DNA of 64,000 bases from an uncultured Victivallis sp. (GTDB lineage Bacteria; Verrucomicrobiota; Lentisphaeria; Victivallales; Victivallaceae). The stretch is taken from positions 20,833-84,832 of the forward strand of contig CALXNS010000034.1 in the NCBI GenBank assembly GCA_944389815.1. Reading direction: 5' to 3'. Below the pieces are notes generated by a model. The model ran no database searches and was not told the DNA's origin. It saw nothing but the letters and a program-made list of their open reading frames with translations. Positions 53,398-61,063 of the stretch are shown piece by piece (within the stretch, counting starts at the first letter, position 1; the number at the start of each line of letters is the position of its first letter). The position numbers and the translations under genes are program-made.

Positions 53398-55893
53398 TCA
53401 GAATTTACGGACGCTTTGCAGGAAGGCTTCACCGAGCATCGTTGCCGCATCGCGCCCCAGCAGCAACCGGAAACGGTCACTTGCCGGCACATACGCCGAC
53501 TGCTTCGCATCCCAATAACGGAACGCGCGTGCCGCCACTTTCAAACGGATCGTTTTCGTCTCGCCGGGTTCGAGCCACACCGCGGCGAACGCGGCCAGCT
53601 CCTTCTCCGGTCGTCCGGGAATCCGCACTTCCGGCGAAACATAAATCTGCGGCACCGCTTTGACCCGGATCGATTGCGCGACATTGCGGAGCGCAACTTC
53701 CACTTCCGCTCCGCCATCCGGAAGCGCCGTCGCCGTGGTGAGCGTCATCTCCGGTTCGGCACCGTAATTCAAACCGAAACCGAACGGAAACGCCAGCGGC
53801 GTCTTCTCCCGGTCGAAATAACGGTATCCGATGAACTCTCCTTCCAGGTAATCGGTATGCGCCGTCGCTTCATTGCGGTCTCCGGGATAACACCCGTTGG
53901 CATGACAGCTGTAATCTTCGAGACGCCGCGCCCAGCTGAAGGGCAGCCTGCCTCCGGGCTGCGCTTCGCCGAACAGCAGCTGCGCCGCCGCCCGCCCCGC
54001 TTCCATGCCGGCATAAAACATCTCCACCATCGCCGGAAGTTTGTCGATCCACGGCATCACGTTGAACGGAGAACCGTTCACAAAACAAGCGACGACCCGC
54101 GGATTCGCGTCGCAGAGCGCCGAGATCAACTCATTCTGACCGGAGGGCAGATCCCACGCGCCGACGTCGGCGTTGGGCACATCGCCCCAGCCGATCGCCT
54201 CCCGGTCGTAACGATGGTTGCGCCCGCCGAAAAAGAGCACCGCATCGACCGTACGCGCGAGCTCGACCGCCTCCCGGAGCCGTTCTTCCGGAGAACCGAT
54301 CCAGAGCAGACTGAATTCGGAGAACTCCTCGGAATAGCGCTCCATTTCCACTTCCAGTTTCAGCGGCACGCCCTTGCAAACTTCGATCACGGCGCCGCCA
54401 TTGACCGGATAAACGATGCTCGCCCGGTTCGAAAGCAGTTCCACTCCATCGACCTTCACCCGGCCGAAGAGCCGTCCCGCCCGGTACGAGAGCCGGATCG
54501 TCTCATCTTTCACCGGTGTCACCACACACTCCATCCGGCAGCTGAAACAACGCCGGTTGAGCGGATCGGAATTGTCGCGCCCCGCCGCGCCGAATTCGCC
54601 CCAGTGCAGATCGAACGACGGCGATACCCGTACCTCAAAGGGCTCGCCTGAGCAATCCTTCGATTCGTAATACGACAGCCGTACCCCCGGTTTCCCCTCC
54701 GGCGTGCGCAGCAGTTCCGCCGGAATCCGTTCACGGTCTTCGAACAGCGCTCCCGGCGCGAACACCACCTCCACCGAATCGCCGAGAAATTCGCGAATTC
54801 CCTCCAGCGGAGTAATTTCATAATCCGGATGCACCGCGCCGGAACCGCCGCAATGTTCCAGCGAACCGATGCTCTGGCGATAATCGGCATTCGGCCCCGT
54901 AACCAGAATCCGGCGCAACGTTTTGCGTTTCAAAGGCAGAATGCCGCCGCAATTTTTCAGAAGCACGCTCCCCTCGATTGCGCAGTCGAGCGCGAACTTC
55001 CGATGACGTGCGCTGTTGCATTCGGCCTCTCCCGGTTCAAACGGCACGCCGTCGATCCGTCCCGTACGGCAAAGCAGCCGGAGATTGCGGCGCACCATCT
55101 CATCGAGGGCCGCCATCGGAACTTTCCCGCTCTCGACCGCCGCCTTCAACTCCTTCCGGAAGAGATCGCTGCCCATTTCCAGGTCGAGTCCACCGAGCGC
55201 GCAGCCGACCACGTCGTGAACGGCCCCCCAGTCGGAAACCATCACGCCGTCGAAATTGTTTTCGTCCTTCATCACGGTCTGCTGCGTGAAACGGCACGCG
55301 GACGCGTAGGTGCCGTTGATTTTATTGTAACTGGACATCATCATCCACGGCGACGATTCCCGCACGACGATTTCAAACGGTCGCAGATACAAATTCCGCA
55401 TGACCGCCTCGTCGCAATTCGAACTTCCGACGGAGCGGCAGATCTCCTGATTGTTGAGCGCCAGATGCTTGGGCGTGGCGGCGACCTTTTCGGACTGACA
55501 GCCGCGCACGTAACCGGCGGCGATTTCGCCCGCCAGAACCGGATCTTCGCCGTAGTATTCGAAATTGCGCCCGTTCATCGGGGTGCGCATTAAATTGAAC
55601 CCCGGTCCCAGACTCACCTGAACATTGTTGGCGAGACATTCGCGCGCGATCAAAGCGCCGTATTGTTCCGCGTTCTCCGTATCGAAGGAAGCGGCCAGGT
55701 TCATCCCCGACGGCAGCGCCGTGGAGGTGCGCCCGTCCTCCAGCCGAATTCCCTGCGGCCCGTCGGCCATGGCGAGAGTCCGGATGCCGAAACGCGGCAG
55801 ATTGCCGGCCTCCATGCCGGAAAAGCCACAACAAAGGTGGATTTTTTCATCGAGCGACAGTTGACCGAGGATTTCAGAGATACGTTTTTCCAT
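53398..55893 (-). CDS. Family 3 glycoside hydrolase (beta-glucosidase-like)
   Basis: An 831-residue GH3 enzyme. The N-terminal barrel has LSLDEKIHLCCGFSG, LGPGFNLMRTPMNGRNFEYY, KVAATPKHLALNNQE and the nucleophile Asp in FDGVMVSDWGAVHDVVG. The (alpha/beta)6 sandwich domain follows (SVLLKNCGGILPLKRKTLRR), with a PA14-like insertion (VRLSYYESKDCSGEPFEVRV) and a C-terminal fibronectin-III-like domain (FPFGFGLNYG onward). No signal peptide, so it probably cleaves imported glucosides in the cytoplasm. Start at 55893 is preferred; an upstream TTG at 55911 is less likely. It is divergent from the 56360 symporter. Confidence 0.92.
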   Translation of the reverse strand: MEKRISEILGQLSLDEKIHLCCGFSGMEAGNLPRFGIRTLAMADGPQGIRLEDGRTSTALPSGMNLAASFDTENAEQYGALIARECLANNVQVSLGPGFNLMRTPMNGRNFEYYGEDPVLAGEIAAGYVRGCQSEKVAATPKHLALNNQEICRSVGSSNCDEAVMRNLYLRPFEIVVRESSPWMMMSSYNKINGTYASACRFTQQTVMKDENNFDGVMVSDWGAVHDVVGCALGGLDLEMGSDLFRKELKAAVESGKVPMAALDEMVRRNLRLLCRTGRIDGVPFEPGEAECNSARHRKFALDCAIEGSVLLKNCGGILPLKRKTLRRILVTGPNADYRQSIGSLEHCGGSGAVHPDYEITPLEGIREFLGDSVEVVFAPGALFEDRERIPAELLRTPEGKPGVRLSYYESKDCSGEPFEVRVSPSFDLHWGEFGAAGRDNSDPLNRRCFSCRMECVVTPVKDETIRLSYRAGRLFGRVKVDGVELLSNRASIVYPVNGGAVIEVCKGVPLKLEVEMERYSEEFSEFSLLWIGSPEERLREAVELARTVDAVLFFGGRNHRYDREAIGWGDVPNADVGAWDLPSGQNELISALCDANPRVVACFVNGSPFNVMPWIDKLPAMVEMFYAGMEAGRAAAQLLFGEAQPGGRLPFSWARRLEDYSCHANGCYPGDRNEATAHTDYLEGEFIGYRYFDREKTPLAFPFGFGLNYGAEPEMTLTTATALPDGGAEVEVALRNVAQSIRVKAVPQIYVSPEVRIPGRPEKELAAFAAVWLEPGETKTIRLKVAARAFRYWDAKQSAYVPASDRFRLLLGRDAATMLGEAFLQSVRKF

Positions 55894-56075
55894 GATTTTC
55901 AAATGTTCCAAAATTGTTTCAGGATTCTTTAATGAAATAAAATCGTTCTGTTAAGATAGCATCGAACATGGCAATGTCCAGATCTGCGATTCAGTCATAA
56001 GCAAGATATTTTGCTTTTTTTTCGTCTGAAATAAAAATTCGGGCACGAAATAACGGAAAAAAAAGATGAGCACTC

Positions 56076-56104
56076 TTGAAAATTGCCAAAATGTCATGTA
56101 TCTT
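56076..56104 (+). promoter_or_regulatory. Candidate promoter of the large symporter gene
   Basis: TTGAAA (56076-56081), 17-base spacer, TATCTT (56099-56104). The gene starts 255 bases further on, so the leader would be long. In the rest of 55894-56359, which is AT-rich, I see no gene. Confidence 0.55.
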
Positions 56105-56147
56105 TAAAAGAATGGTTTCACGCGACTAAAAAAAAGAATAGTTCAAC

Positions 56148-56183
56148 AGCTTGCAAATCAATATGTTAAATTGATCACAAGCT
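56148..56183. promoter_or_regulatory. Interrupted palindrome in the GH3/symporter divergent region
   Basis: AGCTTG (56148-56153) and CAAGCT (56178-56183) enclose a second pair ATCAAT/ATTGAT, giving a two-step inverted repeat of 36 bases. It lies 45 bases downstream of the candidate promoter and could be an operator or a leader hairpin. Confidence 0.4.
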
Positions 56184-56359
56184 TAAAGTTTGCAGGATAT
56201 GAAATCTCTCCCGGGCGGCAAGTTATCCCGGAACAGCCGGCGAGATGTCTTCATTCCAGGGCGAATGGAGAACGGCGGGATGGGGCGGTTCTTCATTCTG
56301 AAAGTGAAATTCAGCATTCGCGTCAAAATATAAAAAACAAGGGAAGGAAAGGAAGAAAA

Positions 56360-58735
56360 ATGAATCTGACCGGCTGGCTGATCGTGTTGATTCCGCTGAT
56401 CGTCATCATCGGAGCGGCGTTTTACTCACGAAGATACGTCAGGGACATCGCCGATTATCTCGCTTCCGGTCGCGTCGCCGGTCGTTACGTCATCAGCGTC
56501 GGAGACATGAGTGCCGGTCTTTCGGTCATCACGCTGGTCGCTCTCTGCGAACAGAATTATCAGTGCGGCATGGCCATGAGTTTCTGGAACAACCTGACCG
56601 TTCCGCTCGGTCTTTTCATGGCGTTGAGCGGTTATTGCGTGTACCGGTTCCGCCAGGCGCGCTGCCTCTCCGCCGGCCAGTTCTTCGAACAGCGTTACAG
56701 CCGTCCCTTCCGTATTGTGGCGGCGATCATCCGCACTCTCGCAGAGATGGTCACCAACGCCATCGGACCGGCCGTGGCGGTGCGGTTCTTCATTTACTTT
56801 CTCGGAATCCCGCACAAACTGCCGATTTTCGGGTTCGAAATTCCGACCTACGGCGTGCTGGTGGCGATCCTGCTGATTCTCGCACTGGCGATCGTCTGGC
56901 CGGCGGGACGTATTTCGCTCCTGGTGACGGACTGCTTCCAGGGAATCATCAGTTATCCGATCTTCGTGATCTTCACGGTCTTCATTCTTACGAACATCTC
57001 CTGGTTCAGCGACGTCGCGCCGGTCATGCTCGACCGCGCGCCCGGAGAAAGCTTCCTCAACCCGATGGACATCGAGGAACTGCGCGATTTCAACATCTTC
57101 GCACTGGTCGTCACGATCACCAGCACCATCCTCAACCGCGCCGCATGGATCGGCAACGACACCACCAATGCCGGCCGCACTCCGCATGAGCAGAAAATGG
57201 CCAACATCCTCGGCACCTGGCGTAACGGTTTTTCCGGAACCATGATGACGCTGGTCGGAATTTTCGTCATCACCTTCATGCTCAACAACCGCTTCGCCCC
57301 CGCGGCCCATAATGTCCGGCTTGCGTTAACCGATAAAATCAGCCAGGAGGTCTTCGCCGATCAGACTCTGGTGCAGAAAAGGATCAATGAAAGCGTCTCA
57401 AAACTGCCGGTGGCGCAGCACCAGATCGGCGTCGACGCCCCTTATTCGCGCACTCACAATCCCGATATGCCTTTCCTTGATGCGACGCTCAAGAGCATTC
57501 AGGATTCAAGAACCGAAAACGGCAATGCGAAATTCCAGGAGTTTCGTTCGCTCTATTTCCAGATGATGATGCCGACCATGCTCCGGTCGCTTTTTCCGCC
57601 GATCCTGATGGGCATCTTCACGCTGCTGATGATCATGCTTCTGCTTTCGACCGACGACAGCCGGATCTTCAATGCGTCAAGTACGATCATTCAGGACGTG
57701 ATTCTGCCGTTCCGCAAGACGCCGATGACCATGGAGGAACACCTGCTTTATTTGAAACTCTGTTCGCTCGGTGTAACAATTTTCTTCTTTATCGTATCGC
57801 TCTTTTTCGCCCAGCTCGACTATATCAACATGTTCACCACGATCATGTGCGCCGTCTGGCTGGGGGCGGCCGGGCCGATCATGGTCGGTGGATTGTACAC
57901 CCGCTGGGGAACTACGTTCGGTGCGTGGTGCGCGTTATTTTTCGGTTCCGGCATTTCAATTCTCGGGCTCTTCTGCCAGCGCAACTGGGCGGATCTGATC
58001 TACCCGTGGCTGGAGGATTGCGGTTACGTCGAAGTGGTGGGAACGTTCCTCGAGACCGTGTCGGCTCCGTTTGATCCGATCATCGTCTGGAAGATGGATG
58101 CGATCAAATTCCCGATCAACTCGATGGAGATCTTTTTCTTTTCAATGGTTGCCGGCGTAATCGCGTATATTGCCGGATCGTGGCTCACCTACAAGGAACC
58201 CTACAACCTTGACCGTCTGTTCCACCGGGGTATTTACAGCGACAACCCGGAAGAGCAAGAGGCACCCAAGCAAAAAATCTCCGTCTGGAACTGGGTTTAC
58301 ACGCAGCTCATCGGGATCACCTCCGAATATACCCGCGGCGACAAAGTCATCGCATGGAGCGTGTTCATCTATTCGCTGATCTACAGTTTCGGCATCATGT
58401 TCTGCGGTGTGCTGGTCTGGAATCTTTTCTTCCCGTTCAGCACCGACGCATGGGCGGTCTACTTCTTCATTACCATCATCGTCGTGGCGCTGGTGGTCGG
58501 AATCGTTTCGACCGTCTGGTTCCTGATCGGCGGATTGATCGACATGCGCGCGCTCTTCCGCGACCTTGAAGCGCGTATCGCCAACCCGCTTGACGACGGC
58601 CGGGTCGAGGGTCACGTCTCCGTGGCCGACAAGGCGCGGTTCGACGCACTTGAAAGCATGCAGCGGAAAAAAGAGGCCGAAGCAGCGGAAAAAGCTGCGG
58701 AGGAAAAGGCTGCGGAGGAAAACGGTGGGAAGTAA
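56360..58735 (+). CDS. Sodium:solute symporter family protein, extended
   Basis: A 791-residue SSS-type transporter, clearly larger than the usual 500-600. The core landmarks are present: GWLIVLIPLIVIIGAAFYSR, DYLASGRVAGRYVISVGDMS and LMIMLLLSTDDSRIFNASST (Na+ site helix). It has an extra soluble insertion at about residues 308-400 (RLALTDKISQEVFADQTLVQ to RSLYFQMMM), probably on the outer face, and a charged Glu-Lys-Ala C-terminal tail. AAGGAAAGGAAG precedes the ATG at 56360. It is divergent from the GH3 gene and may import its substrate; the solute is not known. Confidence 0.85.
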   Translation: MNLTGWLIVLIPLIVIIGAAFYSRRYVRDIADYLASGRVAGRYVISVGDMSAGLSVITLVALCEQNYQCGMAMSFWNNLTVPLGLFMALSGYCVYRFRQARCLSAGQFFEQRYSRPFRIVAAIIRTLAEMVTNAIGPAVAVRFFIYFLGIPHKLPIFGFEIPTYGVLVAILLILALAIVWPAGRISLLVTDCFQGIISYPIFVIFTVFILTNISWFSDVAPVMLDRAPGESFLNPMDIEELRDFNIFALVVTITSTILNRAAWIGNDTTNAGRTPHEQKMANILGTWRNGFSGTMMTLVGIFVITFMLNNRFAPAAHNVRLALTDKISQEVFADQTLVQKRINESVSKLPVAQHQIGVDAPYSRTHNPDMPFLDATLKSIQDSRTENGNAKFQEFRSLYFQMMMPTMLRSLFPPILMGIFTLLMIMLLLSTDDSRIFNASSTIIQDVILPFRKTPMTMEEHLLYLKLCSLGVTIFFFIVSLFFAQLDYINMFTTIMCAVWLGAAGPIMVGGLYTRWGTTFGAWCALFFGSGISILGLFCQRNWADLIYPWLEDCGYVEVVGTFLETVSAPFDPIIVWKMDAIKFPINSMEIFFFSMVAGVIAYIAGSWLTYKEPYNLDRLFHRGIYSDNPEEQEAPKQKISVWNWVYTQLIGITSEYTRGDKVIAWSVFIYSLIYSFGIMFCGVLVWNLFFPFSTDAWAVYFFITIIVVALVVGIVSTVWFLIGGLIDMRALFRDLEARIANPLDDGRVEGHVSVADKARFDALESMQRKKEAEAAEKAAEEKAAEENGGK

Positions 58736-58770
58736 TTTTTCCGCGTCGTTCCCGCAGGCAAAAATCAAAA

Positions 58771-58833
58771 CCACCGGCTAAGCCGGTGGCGCCTTCAAGA
58801 AGATGTTACCGGGGCCCGCGATGCGGGTTCCGG
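58771..58833. other. Two tandem hairpins after the symporter gene
   Basis: CCACCGGC-TAA-GCCGGTGG (58771-58789) is a perfect 8-bp hairpin and 58809-58833 (CCGGGGCCCGC-GAT-GCGGGTTCCGG) an 11-bp hairpin with two G-U pairs. Neither is followed by a T run. The first has the look of REP or IS200/IS605-end hairpins, but no transposase is nearby. The following 58834-58918 and 58952-59204 stretches hold nothing that I can support. Confidence 0.5.
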
Positions 58834-58918
58834 AAGAATTCGCCAACTGCGGCTTTTTCACAGGCCGATGCGAAAACGGTTTCAGCATTTATTTTTTAAA
58901 GACGTTTTGTCACAATCG

Positions 58919-58951
58919 CCGGATGAGCACTTCGCCCTCCGGTATTTTTTT
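58919..58951 (+). terminator. Terminator-like hairpin downstream of the large symporter gene
   Basis: CCGGA (58919-58923) pairs with TCCGG (58938-58942), followed by TATTTTTTT. The stem is short, and the site lies about 180 bases after the gene's stop. Confidence 0.5.
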
Positions 58952-59204
58952 GTCTGTTCATTCCGGCTGCCCGTAACGATTGTTTGACAGCGAGAGTTAT
59001 CCTGAGCGGCAATCAGGCGGAATAAAACAATTTGACGGATCAGAGTCGGATGGGACGGACATTTCAGACAGAGCCAACTTGCATGACTTGCCGGAATTTC
59101 GTCCGCGACATTGTACTTCTACGAAAAACGAGGAAGAACGCCCTCGGAAAAATTTTTGGACGGCTCCTGGCAGAGATGAGCATATTACATAAGACGACGC
59201 CTTT

Positions 59205-59306
59205 GAAGAGATGTCATTCCTGGACGGGATTGTGTCGACAGGAAATTACTCGATTCATCGAAAAATTTTACCATAATCCGGCATTTACAGGAATGTCGAT
59301 TCGCCA
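59205..59306 (-). repeat. Copy 1 of a ~100-bp dispersed repeat (decayed promoter region of the candidate RNA)
   Basis: This stretch aligns with 63818-63920 over its whole length, roughly two-thirds identical by eye with about one net indel, in the same orientation. The core TTTTACCATAATCCGGCATT is exact in both (59266-59285 and 63880-63899). The positions equivalent to the TTGACA and TATATT boxes of copy 2 are mutated here, and no folded RNA sequence follows. It abuts the remnant of the ROK-type regulator. Confidence 0.65.
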
Positions 59307-59700
59307 TGCAGTAAGAATACATCTCCTGCTCTTCCGCGGATTCCCCCGTGGATTTCCAGGTGAAGGTTTCTATTTGTGCGGAGACCGACGTCCCGAACAA
59401 TCGATGCAGAGCTTCCGGAAAGTTCTTTGGCGTGCGAGGAAAACGACAATCCGAGAAAGCAGTTCTCATCCTGATTGATGTGCCAGGACTGGGCCCCGGG
59501 CGTCCGCCCCGGGTGGCGGTGCCGTTTTCCGCGCTGCTGAACCGGGCATTGACCAATCGCCGGCAATGCTGGTTGCAGGCGGATTTCGTGATACCGAGAA
59601 TTCGGGCGATGTCGCTCTGGCGCATCGAATCGTTTTCATAGAGCAGCCGGAGAACATCGTGAGAACCCGGACTGATTCTTTCGGATTTTTCCTTGATCAT
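59285..59700 (-). pseudogene. Remnant of a ROK-family transcriptional regulator
   Basis: From 59700 the minus strand encodes a winged helix-turn-helix in one frame: SPGSHDVLRLLYENDSMRQS and DIARILGITKSACNQHCRRL, ending ATRGGRPGP, the GGRP wing typical of ROK regulators. The continuation expected after GGRP (a line such as NPxAGYFLGLSLS) is found in another frame as NQDENCFLGLSFSSHAKELS, to a stop at 59285. At least one frameshift lies between about 59494 and 59476. The ROK sugar kinase-like C-terminal domain is missing, so the gene is broken and truncated at the edge of the dispersed repeat. Confidence 0.6.
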
Positions 59701-59959
59701 CCGCACAGTGGAGAAACCTCGACTGTAACTGTATTTTCTGTATTGATTATGATACAATATAATTATTTTGTCAAGATGTCGGTCGATACTATTTATTTTC
59801 TGTTAACAGTCGAGAATTTACAAAAAATTCTCCCGTCTTCCGTTTTCATCCGGAAAACGCGCCGATCTGCTTCAACGTTTCCGGAACGCCGGCTCGGTGT
59901 CCGGCACGTATTCTCCGGAAGCTCCGGTACGGGGGGAATTTCTCCAGGAATACGACATG

Positions 59960-59992
59960 AAAAAAGGAGGTTCGTTTTACACGCCCCTCCTT
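59960..59992 (-). terminator. Terminator of the zinc-ribbon protein gene
   Basis: On the minus strand AAGGAGG (59992-59986) pairs with CCTCCTT (59970-59964), followed by TTTTTT (A run 59960-59965). It lies 30 bases after the stop at 60022. Confidence 0.75.
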
Positions 59993-60021
59993 CATTTCCT
60001 GTGCTGAACGACGATTTTGCG

Positions 60022-60981
60022 TCATTCGAACGGATTGTAAAAATCCGTGATGTCCACCGGAACGACCATCACAACCGGTTCCGGATCATCGTCACCGAAC
60101 CCCATGATCTCGATGCTGACTTCCCCGGATTTTCCGTTATCAGTGACGGCCTTCCCGATCCATTTGGTTGACGATACTTTCTTCACAATCGTAACCGAAG
60201 TGCAGCTCGGCGCCCTGGAGCCTTCCATATCGGAAAGAAACTCGGTCATACCGTTCTTTGCTTCCCGGCAGATATATTCCTCGCGGGAGAAAGCCGGTTC
60301 GGACTTGATTTCCGGACTGGAGAACGTGCTGCCGGAAGAGTAGGAGGACGAACCGGAGGGCGCGGCAATCGTGAGACTTCCGGTTCCGATGGCGGCTCCG
60401 GGAGTGTTGAAACTCACGATCCAGAAATACAATGTCAGAATCGCCAGCGGAATGGAGAACAACTTGAAAATGGAATCAAGCTGAATCTCCTTTCTCTTAA
60501 ACATGTAATACGGGTATACGATCGGGTAGAAGAACAACGCGCCGAGTATCCAGGCGAATGGATTGCCGATATCCTTGATTTTCCGGTTGCGGTACGCTTC
60601 GATCCCGATGAACACCGCGAAAATGAAGACGAAGAAACTCGTGGCCGACCAGCACTCGAATTCCTTTGTGCTCAACCAGGAACACAGCAGAATGATCAAC
60701 GGCAGCGCCTGGAGTGAAAATCCCATGTTGACCGGTTTGAGATCGGTTCGGGCCGCGGGTTCAAGCGGTCTGCCGCAATTCGGGCAGCCGGTTGCATGGA
60801 TGGAGACGTCCTTTCCGCAGTCCGGACATTTCCGGATGGTCGGATTCTGAGGCGCGCCGCAATTCGGGCAGCTGGTTGCATAACTCGAGACATCTTTCCC
60901 GCAGTCCGAACATTTTTTCAGCCCGGTACCGGAAGTATCCGGCTGGATTTCATTATTTTCCGCTTTCTTTTCTTCTTCCAT
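60022..60981 (-). CDS. Membrane protein with two N-terminal zinc ribbons
   Basis: A 319-residue protein. Residues about 20-80 hold two zinc ribbons, KKCSDCGKDVSSYATSCPNC and RKCPDCGKDVSIHATGCPNC, each with two CxxC(G) knuckles. Four hydrophobic helices follow (about 95-115, 118-135, 150-170, 185-205), then a Ser-Gly linker and a C-terminal domain of about 110 residues (REAKNGMTEFLSDMEGSRAP; SSTKWIGKAVTDNGKSGEVS). This plan is like that of the zinc-ribbon-plus-membrane proteins in many bacteria whose role is unknown. The start at 60981 has GGGAG 9 bases upstream. It is downstream of the Sel1-like lipoprotein in the same direction. Confidence 0.75.
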   Translation of the reverse strand: MEEEKKAENNEIQPDTSGTGLKKCSDCGKDVSSYATSCPNCGAPQNPTIRKCPDCGKDVSIHATGCPNCGRPLEPAARTDLKPVNMGFSLQALPLIILLCSWLSTKEFECWSATSFFVFIFAVFIGIEAYRNRKIKDIGNPFAWILGALFFYPIVYPYYMFKRKEIQLDSIFKLFSIPLAILTLYFWIVSFNTPGAAIGTGSLTIAAPSGSSSYSSGSTFSSPEIKSEPAFSREEYICREAKNGMTEFLSDMEGSRAPSCTSVTIVKKVSSTKWIGKAVTDNGKSGEVSIEIMGFGDDDPEPVVMVVPVDITDFYNPFE

Positions 60982-61016
60982 AATGTTTTTCTCCCATGGT
61001 TCCGTTCTGAATCGAC

Positions 61017-61052
61017 AACCAGGAGAGATTTCAGCAATCATCTCTCCTGGTT
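61017..61052 (-). other. 13-bp perfect stem-loop between the lipoprotein and zinc-ribbon genes
   Basis: AACCAGGAGAGAT (61017-61029) and ATCTCTCCTGGTT (61040-61052) pair fully over a 10-base loop, 11 bases after the lipoprotein stop. There is no T run, so it may set relative expression of the two genes or stabilise the upstream message. Confidence 0.6.
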
Positions 61053-61063
61053 GAATGGATTCC

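Noticed and set aside
58980..59478. Two short plus-strand frames (70 and 148 codons)
   Set aside because: No ribosome binding sites or homology-like patterns; they cross the ROK remnant and repeat on the opposite strand.
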